Virus record (IMG/VR): IMGVR_UViG_3300034375_004574
Location: 1-20,302 of that record
Reading direction: 5' to 3' (one strand)
DNA: 20,302 nucleotides
Source: a virus
Part shown: in pieces, positions 1-7,000 of the stretch
How the letters are laid out: each line of letters starts with the position of its first letter
Position numbering within the stretch: position 1 is the stretch's first letter
Notes under the pieces: model-generated
The model's database searches: none
The model's input: the letters and a program-made list of their open reading frames with translations, nothing else
What the model was told of the DNA's origin: nothing
Program-made: the position numbers and the translations under genes

Positions 1-2
1 TT

Positions 3-1379
3 CCACTTGCGGCAACGGGCGATATTGAGTTTTTGGGTACTTTTCAGGTGTCTCAAACTGAGTCGTATTTGCTTGCCAGCGATGGAGACTCTAAAACATA
101 TTATTTTGACGGCTCTGCTTGGGTTCTTATTACTAATACTATTGCGGCTGCTGGGTTTGTACAGTTTGATGACAAAGCTTGGTTGACTGCCCCTGTCGGG
201 TCTACGAATCCTGGCGGGTATTGGACTGTTGCGGGCGGTTTTGTGGCTGACGCGAACATGCCTGAGGGCGAGTGCATTGTGTCGTTTAAAGGTCGTTTGT
301 GGGTTGCGGAGGGCCGTGACAGCACAAACCAGGGTACCCGTTTGTATAGGTCTCGAACTCTTGCAGACCCTAGTTTGTGGCAGGTAACTAACGATTTTGC
401 TGACATTGGTACGGGGGACGGTCAGAACATTGTCCAACTTATTGTGTACTTTAACACGCTGCTGATTTTTCGCACTAATTCTACGTTTGGTTTGCAGTAC
501 ACGACTGACCCTGCAGCGGCTGTTGTGTCATTGATTCTGCCTACTGTGGGGTTGAACTCGCGGTATGCGATTACCCAGTTTGAGTCCTACATTTATTTTA
601 TGTATGACGAAAAAGCGTACGAGTTTACAAACAGCCGGGCGTCACAGATTAACGTTAAAACACCGTTTACTTCGACTAGTACGGTGGGGCTTCACAATAA
701 CTATGCTGTGTCGGAGTTTAACCGCCGCATTATTTTCACATATTTTGACCAAATGTTTGTGTACAGTCTCCGCACACGGGCTTGGACTACCTGGTCTTCG
801 GACACTTACGGTTCTTTGTGCAAGATGGAGTACTTGAGCAATAACCTAGACCAGTCGATTGTTTTGACTCACAGCAACACGGCGGTAGCTGCTGGCGGCT
901 CTAGGGTTGCCCCGCTACTGCAAATCACAGACGACTATGTTTCTGGCGTAACAGAGACCATGACATGCAACATTCAAACTAAAAACTTTAATTACCAGGC
1001 CAGTTCTATTTACAAGCGCCTGTTTTGGTGGGGTTTGGATGCCAGGTTTAAAGGCACTGTCGTAGGCACAGCGCATCCTATTACACAATCTTTTTCTACA
1101 ACGTGGCAGGTTTTGTTGTCTCAGACTTGGGCTGCTTCTTTGTCTAATGCGTGGGCAAACCCTGCTTCTGGGGCAGCCCCTGTATCGACAAGCGTCACAG
1201 AAACCGCGATAACATTCCGTCGTGTCTTCACTAAGTTCCTGAAATCGCTACGGTTCCGGCAAATCTACTTCACCGTGTCTTTTGAGACGACAGGTACTAA
1301 CGCGGATGCGCCTGTTAGACTGTTTTCATTGATGACGTATGTCAACTCGAAGCAAACAGTGTCTAAGGAAATCACCTAA
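3..1379 (+). CDS. Tail nozzle / tubular tail protein B-like protein, 5'-truncated
   Basis: The frame is open to the left edge, so the true start lies outside the window; the first internal start-like codon is a TTG at 33. About 459 residues are visible. They are beta-rich, with repeated blade-like units: FVQFDDKAWL, IVSFKGRLWVAE, LIVYFNTLLIF, ITQFESYIYFMY and VSEFNRRIIFTYF, roughly 45 residues apart. The stretch LYRSRTLADPSLWQ, then DIGTGDGQ, then the LLIF strand matches a pattern I associate with P22 gp10 / T7 gp12-type nozzle proteins, which extend the portal into the short tail. This is recall of a family pattern, not a search. Position just upstream of the internal virion genes fits the T7 order. 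Its TAA overlaps the next ATG (TAATG). A tail fibre or other beta-propeller virion protein is the main alternative. Confidence 0.6.
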   Translation, partial: PLAATGDIEFLGTFQVSQTESYLLASDGDSKTYYFDGSAWVLITNTIAAAGFVQFDDKAWLTAPVGSTNPGGYWTVAGGFVADANMPEGECIVSFKGRLWVAEGRDSTNQGTRLYRSRTLADPSLWQVTNDFADIGTGDGQNIVQLIVYFNTLLIFRTNSTFGLQYTTDPAAAVVSLILPTVGLNSRYAITQFESYIYFMYDEKAYEFTNSRASQINVKTPFTSTSTVGLHNNYAVSEFNRRIIFTYFDQMFVYSLRTRAWTTWSSDTYGSLCKMEYLSNNLDQSIVLTHSNTAVAAGGSRVAPLLQITDDYVSGVTETMTCNIQTKNFNYQASSIYKRLFWWGLDARFKGTVVGTAHPITQSFSTTWQVLLSQTWAASLSNAWANPASGAAPVSTSVTETAITFRRVFTKFLKSLRFRQIYFTVSFETTGTNADAPVRLFSLMTYVNSKQTVSKEIT

Positions 1380-1576
1380 TGAACAGGTTTCGTAAGGAAT
1401 ACAGCGGGCCTGCTCAGGGGGGCGGCGGATTTAACGCTTATGCTGCGGGAAAGAAGCATTATGGGAGTGGACGTCCCATGCCAACTGTTGGTAAAGTAAC
1501 TAATAAGGGCGGATACAAACAGCGTGACGTTAAAGCAGCCGCAAGGCGCGATGCTTTACTGAGGAGATTGTCGTAA
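1379..1576 (+). CDS. Small basic virion-operon protein, 65 residues
   Basis: Unrecognised. The ATG overlaps the upstream stop as TAATG and is preceded by AAGGA nine bases away. The protein is strongly basic (15 Lys/Arg against 3 Asp/Glu by my count), Gly-rich in its first half (GGGG at 14-17), and ends in the helical, charged ARRDALLRRLS. That C-terminal pattern (A-R-x-x-A-x-x-x-R-L) recurs in the next two genes. The charge suggests binding to DNA or to an acidic virion surface; this is inference. Its stop overlaps the next start as TAATG, so translation is probably coupled along the cluster. Confidence 0.75.
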   Translation: MNRFRKEYSGPAQGGGGFNAYAAGKKHYGSGRPMPTVGKVTNKGGYKQRDVKAAARRDALLRRLS

Positions 1577-1755
1577 TGGCCCAGAAAGTGTGGGAGACCA
1601 AAAATCCCAAGCCGAAGAGCGAGCGGAAATCTCTAACGCCAGCACAGAAGTCACAGGCTAAGGCCCGTGCTAAGGCGGCTGGGCGTCCGTACCCAAACCT
1701 CGTGGACAACATGGCAGCTGCACGGGGCCGAGCTATACAGAAGAGGCTTAAATAA
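1576..1755 (+). CDS. Small very basic protein, 59 residues
   Basis: Unrecognised. The ATG at 1576 overlaps the previous TAA, and GAGGAG sits nine bases upstream. I count 16 Lys/Arg and 3 Asp/Glu in 59 residues, with a Lys/Pro-rich N-terminal part (KNPKPKSERK) and an Ala/Lys/Arg helix-like middle (AQKSQAKARAKAAG). It ends ARGRAIQKRLK, matching the C-terminal pattern of its two neighbours. It resembles small DNA-binding or nucleoprotein-like peptides in composition only. Both ends overlap neighbours by a TAATG junction, which with the SD site is good evidence that it is translated despite its size. Confidence 0.75.
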   Translation: MAQKVWETKNPKPKSERKSLTPAQKSQAKARAKAAGRPYPNLVDNMAAARGRAIQKRLK

Positions 1756-1898
1756 TGTACCGGGACAAATCTACTATGGGTAACCGTCTGGCACCGCAGA
1801 AGAGCGCTGTGATGGATGACGAGGAAATGAAGAAGAAAGCTCGTGAACGTGCCATGATGAACCGCCTGTCGTCCATGCCTGGTAAGACTTCATCTTAA
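1755..1898 (+). CDS. Small charged protein, 47 residues
   Basis: Unrecognised. Starts at an ATG that overlaps the previous TAA; AGAGG lies eight bases upstream. The protein is Met-rich and highly charged, with an acidic patch (DDEE, 21-24) running straight into a basic helix (KKKARERAMMNRL, 26-38). The segment ARERAMMNRLS (29-39) carries the same A-R-x-x-A-x-x-x-R-L pattern as the two preceding mini-proteins, here followed by an eight-residue Ser-rich tail. It is separated from the next gene by nine bases containing that gene's SD site. Confidence 0.7.
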   Translation: MYRDKSTMGNRLAPQKSAVMDDEEMKKKARERAMMNRLSSMPGKTSS

Positions 1899-1907
1899 GG
1901 AATAATT

Positions 1908-2180
1908 ATGCCTGGTCAAATGAAGAACTACGGTGGCGATATTCCTTCGCCTCGACAGAGTTACGATGCCCCTCCTCGCAGGCCTTCGTCGGCTGGTGGT
2001 GACCGTGACGCAATGATTCGTGCGTACATGGCTCGTATGCAGCCGGAGGAGATGGGCAGCACGGTTCCTGGTGAGGGTATGAATAAGCCTGCTATGGATA
2101 TTAATGATGCGTTTTTTGGTCCTGACCGTAAGCGTTTTGACATTGTGGAGTTTATTACGAACCTTATTGGGGGTAAGTAA
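1908..2180 (+). CDS. Virion-operon protein of unknown function, 90 residues
   Basis: Unrecognised. The ATG has its own AAGGA six bases upstream, unlike most junctions here, so it may be a fresh ribosome entry point. The N-terminal 35 residues are Pro/Ser/Arg/Gly-rich and look disordered; residues 24-31 read RRPSSAGG followed by DR, and the same peptide recurs in the 363-residue protein downstream. After that comes a Met-rich helix (DAMIRAYMARM, 34-44) and a C-terminal segment with alternating hydrophobics (FDIVEFITNLIGGK). A minor capsid, scaffold or internal virion role is possible from context only. Confidence 0.8.
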   Translation: MPGQMKNYGGDIPSPRQSYDAPPRRPSSAGGDRDAMIRAYMARMQPEEMGSTVPGEGMNKPAMDINDAFFGPDRKRFDIVEFITNLIGGK

Positions 2181-2953
2181 TGGTGTCTGTAATGAATCCT
2201 CGCCAAGCAGACCAGGAAGCCGCTAAAAGAAATAGAGTTAGCGATGTTGCTTCGCGGAGGCTACCTCTTGGGCAGCAAGCAGTAACTAACCCTGTTGCTT
2301 ATGGAGCTAAAAACAACGCACCTACTCAAACTTTGGGCAACGTACAGCCCGCTCCAGCTCCCGCCCCTCAAGCGCCTCGCCCCTTGAACTGGCGTGATGC
2401 AGCCTACAACGCACAAATTGCCTCTATCCAACGCGCTCTCCAAGACTTCGAAACCGGGGCAACCACACGAGGCGAACGCTATGGACAAGATTTTATGACC
2501 GGACTACGTGGTCTCGGTTACCGCCCCGCAGAAGGCTTCGAAGCAATGCCTAATGTTCTGGAGCAGCTGGACCAACCCCAAACAGCGGCATTGTCGGCTG
2601 AGGGTGAAGCAGGCGCACCTGCGGTTGCAGTAGCCCCTGTGTCGGGTGCCTTTGATATTGAGGGTGTGTATGACCCGTACAGTTCTGCGGCTCGCGGTAC
2701 TCGTGGTACTCGGGATGAGTTTGCGGCTCGTGGTACTTTGCGTTCGTCTGATTTTGCTAAAACTTTTGGGGCTTTCCAAGACCGCTTGAATAAGCAGTTG
2801 GAGGCCATGGAGACGGCTCGTGGAAGGTTTGGGCAGGATTTGGCTACTGAGGTTGCTCAGCAGCGTACACAGGCTCAGGAGCGCCAGCAGGCTGCTCAGC
2901 GTGATGCTATGTTGAGGGCTGCTATGGCGGCTGCGGGAGGTGCAGGTTTCTAA
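2180..2953 (+). CDS. Helical Ala/Gln-rich virion protein (candidate internal protein), 257 residues
   Basis: Unrecognised by family. Its ATG overlaps the previous stop as TAATG. Layout: basic N-terminus, a Pro/Ala linker (APAPAPQAP, about 58-66), a helix-rich region (70-130), an acidic/Ala segment, three RGT repeats (172-186), then a long Gln/Ala/Arg helix (195-250) likely to form coiled coil. Position just before a second helical protein and a giant protein resembles the T7 gp14-gp15-gp16 internal core set, so a DNA-ejection protein is a reasonable inference. Codon usage changes abruptly inside the gene: around 2402-2461 most codons end in C or A, while from about 2590 nearly all end in T or G, suggesting mosaic ancestry. 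Confidence 0.8.
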   Translation: MVSVMNPRQADQEAAKRNRVSDVASRRLPLGQQAVTNPVAYGAKNNAPTQTLGNVQPAPAPAPQAPRPLNWRDAAYNAQIASIQRALQDFETGATTRGERYGQDFMTGLRGLGYRPAEGFEAMPNVLEQLDQPQTAALSAEGEAGAPAVAVAPVSGAFDIEGVYDPYSSAARGTRGTRDEFAARGTLRSSDFAKTFGAFQDRLNKQLEAMETARGRFGQDLATEVAQQRTQAQERQQAAQRDAMLRAAMAAAGGAGF

Positions 2954-4044
2954 TGGCTAAGCAACAGCTTAAAATAGAATCTAATCAGCTTCCTGTTACA
3001 GATGATAGATTTACGGTTCCGGGCCCCGACAGAGAGTCGATACCCAACCCCTTTGACGCTTTTTCTAGGGCTTTAGGCAGCACAGTTTTGGGAGGCGCTC
3101 CTGGAACTTTTGCTCCAGGAGGCCCCGGTTTTGTGCCTCCTCAAACATTTAGCCAGACTCTTCCTGTCGAACCAGAAATTGCGCCTGCTTATTTGACGGG
3201 ACGTAGGCCTTCTAGTGCAGGAGGCGAACGTATGGCTAGAGAACGTGCAAACTACCAGCCAGCTGAAGTAATGCCTACCCCCACTGAAGTAATCGGGGGC
3301 GGGGGCGGTATTTCAGGGCCCGATTATTCTGCTTATCGTCAAGCTCTGACTGACCAAGCTCAGCAAATTAACGCCCAGATTCAGGCTATGTATAACGCTT
3401 TGGGCGAAGAAGCTGCCGCTAACGTTGGCCGTATCCAGGACATTTATGGTGGGGCTTCGACAGGTATTGGCGATGTGTACGGCAGCGCTATTGGTAACGT
3501 CGGTGACGCTTACAGTTCTGCACAGCAGCAAGCAGCTGACCAGCTTGCTCGCCTCGGTATTGAGGAGGCAGCCCCTGCTGTCGTAAACCCTATGGCTTTG
3601 TCGCAGGCTGAGGCCGTCAGTCAATTGCAGCAGGGCCTAGCTGGGGGTCAGGCTGCTACAGAGCGTTATGGTGCTTCTGCTGGCGGGTTTGGGTCTCAGA
3701 TGGCCCAGGTTGCACAGCAGCAGGGCACTGAGATGAATGCTGCTGTTCTTGCTGCTTTGCAGAACCGTTTGAACGAGTCGTTGTTGATGGAGGAGCAGGG
3801 CCGCCAGGCAGCTGCTCAGGCTTCCGCTAGGGGGCCTGAGGGACCAAGTTTCCGTGACATGCTTGCTGAAAGGCAGTTTGCTTTTGATGTTGCTCAGGCA
3901 GCTGCTGAGCCGGAGCTTGAGCAGCGGAGATTGAACCGCGAGCTTTTGCTTAGTTTGATTCTTCCGCAGGATGGTCAAAAACCTATTTATGACCTAAGCA
4001 CGGCAGAACAGCTGCTAAACGCGCTAGAATCTAGGGGATACTAG
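2953..4044 (+). CDS. Ala/Gln-rich helical virion protein with 11-residue repeats, 363 residues
   Basis: Unrecognised by family. The ATG overlaps the previous TAA (TAATG), with GGAGG upstream. The first 120 residues are Pro/Gly-rich and probably disordered, including RRPSSAGG at 84-91 (shared with the 90-residue protein) and a five-Gly run at 115-119. From 125 on it is helical and Ala/Gln-rich. Residues 161-193 contain three tandem 11-residue units of form [IV]-x-D-x-Y-[GS]-[GS]-A. Such hendecads are typical of right-handed coiled coils or membrane-lying amphipathic helices. The C-terminus (320-340) is a Leu/Glu/Arg helix. An internal virion or ejected channel protein is plausible from position. 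Confidence 0.8.
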   Translation: MAKQQLKIESNQLPVTDDRFTVPGPDRESIPNPFDAFSRALGSTVLGGAPGTFAPGGPGFVPPQTFSQTLPVEPEIAPAYLTGRRPSSAGGERMARERANYQPAEVMPTPTEVIGGGGGISGPDYSAYRQALTDQAQQINAQIQAMYNALGEEAAANVGRIQDIYGGASTGIGDVYGSAIGNVGDAYSSAQQQAADQLARLGIEEAAPAVVNPMALSQAEAVSQLQQGLAGGQAATERYGASAGGFGSQMAQVAQQQGTEMNAAVLAALQNRLNESLLMEEQGRQAAAQASARGPEGPSFRDMLAERQFAFDVAQAAAEPELEQRRLNRELLLSLILPQDGQKPIYDLSTAEQLLNALESRGY

Positions 4045-4056
4045 TAAGGAGTTGTT

Positions 4057-7000
4057 ATGGCTGAACAGCCTCCTAGCTCCGACAGGTTCAGCGAATACGT
4101 AAATCTTTACTATTCTCAACTGACTGGCGGGCGGGCAAAGCCCACCGGCGAGCCGGTAGAGTTTCCCGACCTCCCAGCTCCTAAACAAGAATTAGGTTTC
4201 TTGGGCCGCACTGTCGATATTCTGTCACGCCCTATGCGTGTTATTAGCAATCCGGCAATGAAGACTGTAGAGCTGCCCGAACGTTTTGACAAAGTTAGAG
4301 AGTTGCGGGTGTCTGGCGATGAGGCGGGCGCAACTAAAGAAGCGCTGTCCGCTGTCGGAAGTTTAATAGCTTCACCATTTACTGGCTTCTTTTCGGACGA
4401 CCCGGCGAATAAACCATATTGGTCAGAAATTATTGAGCGCCAGTCGGATGTCGACAATCGTAATGACCCTAATTACGTAGATGTTGCTAACAACGTTGAC
4501 CCGTCTGTTAAAGGCGCTCTTGGTTTTGTGGGTGACGTGCTATTGGACCCGTTGTGGTTGGTGCCTGGTGGTTGGGCTGCTAAGGGCGCTGCCAAAGTTG
4601 GTAAAGAGGCGGGGGCGGTTACTAGGGGAATTGCTACGGGTGAAAAGGTGGGGTTGCCAGGAGTTGCTGATGTTGTGCCTGTTGAGCAGTTTAGTCCTAG
4701 CCTGAAAGCTTTTGGCGAGAAGCCTACGTTTGATTTGACTACGACAGTTAGCGGTAAAACTCGTGTGCAGAACTTTCCTACTAGGCAAGCTGCTGAGGAA
4801 GCTTTGGGCAAGATTCGGTCTCGGACTACAAGACCGTTTGTTAATTTGGGCGAGACTTCTAAACTTGCTCGCGGCAGTAACGGCTACAAGATTATTCCTA
4901 AGTATGCGGAAGCTACCCCATTTCCCGCAGCCCAAGCGTCGCAGAAAGTTGCAGACGACCTTGTAGAAACTGCGGCCAAGGGCGGGGCCACGGCTAGCGA
5001 GTCGGTACTGAAATCTTTGCGTGAGGTTGTCAATGCCCGTACCGCTACTGTCGGCGGTAAGAAAGTTAATTTGCGTAGTGAGTTGGATTCGTTCTTTGAG
5101 GGATTAAAGAAAGCTGTTCCTGCGCCTAAGGCTAAGCCGGGTAAGCCTATTGCGTTTGCTAAGTGGTCTGAGTCTGTAGGTGCTGATAAGGCTATTGCCG
5201 GTGTTAAATTGTCTGTTCCTCGGGAAAGTATTTTGTTTGAGCCTTTGGGAGCGTCACCGTCAGTTGGTAACGTTTTGCGTTTGGCACGCGACACTAAGTT
5301 GCCTGAAATTAGAGAAGCAATTAATAAGCTTGTTTTGAAGCCTGCGTATAAGCGTTACGCGGCGGGTGTGCAAAGCGGTAAGGGTGTTGACCTTTTGGGT
5401 AATGCTACGACACCGGCTGCTCGTGTACAGGAGGCTGCGGAGGCTAGTGTCGCTGCTACGGTTGTTCGCAACCTGAAGAATCTTGATGATGCTGAGCGGG
5501 CTCGTGGTGCTGAGCTGTTGGGCGAAGAGTTGTTTGCTAATTTGCAGGCGTTTAATCCCAAAGTTATGTCTAAGTTCTTGGACGACATTGATGCAGTGCT
5601 TAAAGAGACTGGTGCTATTGATGCTTTGGCAGGTGCGGGTGCCCAGACTTTGACGGGTCGTTTCTTGCGTTTGTTTGAAGACGATGCAAACTTGAGGGCT
5701 ATTGCTGAGGCTCAGCTGTCTCGAAGTATTGATGATATTCCTAATGTTACGCCTGAAAATGTGGCAGCCCGCGTAGAAACTAATAGCCGCAAAGCTGACG
5801 TAGATGATTTTGTTACTACTCGTTTGCGTGAGACAGCCGCAGATTCTGGTGGGGTGGTGCAAAACATTGCTGCTAGAACTGCTGCAATTAAAGAAGCTGT
5901 TGCGGAAGTTTTGCCTGATTGGATTCGTAACCAGTTAGACGGCAAATATCAAAAGGGTGTGTACCCCTATGACCGCAAAGGTACGTTAAAGACGGAGCTG
6001 GAGTTTGGTAAAGGTCGTGCGGTCAGACCTAAAGATTTAAACGCAGATTCTCAAGCAGCGTTGATTCGTGATTTGATGATTAGTTTAAACAAGTTTTACC
6101 AAACCGAATCTGGGGCATCTATTTTCTTGGGTACTCGACAAGGGGGGCCGTTCCAGGGCGCTAAACTTATCCGTGAAAAAGAGCGTGATGCTTTGGTTGC
6201 TTTTGAGTTAGCGGATGATTTGCTTAAACAACAGGGTTTGGCACCTGTGTTTAGGTTGGATGGTGTTACTCACCAGATTTCTTGGTCTCAAGCATGGCGC
6301 ACTGTGTCGGATGTCATGGATGCGCCGACAGGCTCTGGTTCTAGCTGGTTGGCTGCTAGCTGGTTTAACGCCAGGTCTCCTATTGGCCAAAAAAATTCTA
6401 AGCTTTTTGATGGTTCGTTGCCTCCACAGGTATTTGCTTACGCAATTGCACGGGCTATTGAAACTGGAAATAAAGCAGAAGTCTTAGCTATCTTGACCTC
6501 TAAAAAATCTCCTGCTGGCGTGGATATGGTGAATGGTTTGGCAGATGCCGCAGCCGCGGGCCGCAGCATTAAAGTAGGCAATAAAAAACTTTCCGCAACT
6601 AAAATGCTAGACAACATTGCGGAAGGTATCGTTGCGGCCCGCGAAACATTACAAGGTGTGGTGACTGCTAACACAACAACTTACAAAAGCCGTGGCCTTG
6701 TGGAAGGTAAGCAACTTTCTGCTGAAGCAGCAGAGTTTATTACTGATTTGTTTAGTAACGCTGAGAAAACTGCTGAGCAAATCCGTGTAGCAGCTAAGCC
6801 TGCTGCAATTGTCGAAGACATGGCTACTGTTGTTCCTACGACAGAGCTAGGTCAAACTATTGCTCAGGGCGTTGTCACTGCGGGTATTGGCCCTGAGGTT
6901 AGTAAGGCCGCCCAGTTGACTGAAGAAATAGCTGACGGTGTGGCTAAGGGCAACAAGGCCAAGGTAGAGAAAGCCCAAGAAGCTTTGATGGAGAACGCTG

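Noticed and set aside
33-35. TTG as the start of the first gene
   Set aside because: The frame continues upstream to the window edge without a stop and the propeller-like protein looks truncated, so the gene very likely starts outside the window.
2692-2741. Repeated CTCG-GGTACT units
   Set aside because: They encode three RGT tripeptides in a basic linker. This is a short local amplification with no sign of a functional DNA repeat.
3295-3318. G-rich run (two GGGGG blocks plus shorter G runs) as a G-quadruplex
   Set aside because: It encodes a five-Gly linker in the 363-residue protein; codon constraint explains it well enough, and the G-runs are few.
5260-5862. Long antisense open frame (200 residues) under the giant virion gene
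   Set aside because: It lies wholly inside a long, better-supported gene and its composition looks like a mirror of the codon bias there; no domain or SD support. Other antisense frames across 4116-9408 were rejected for the same reason.
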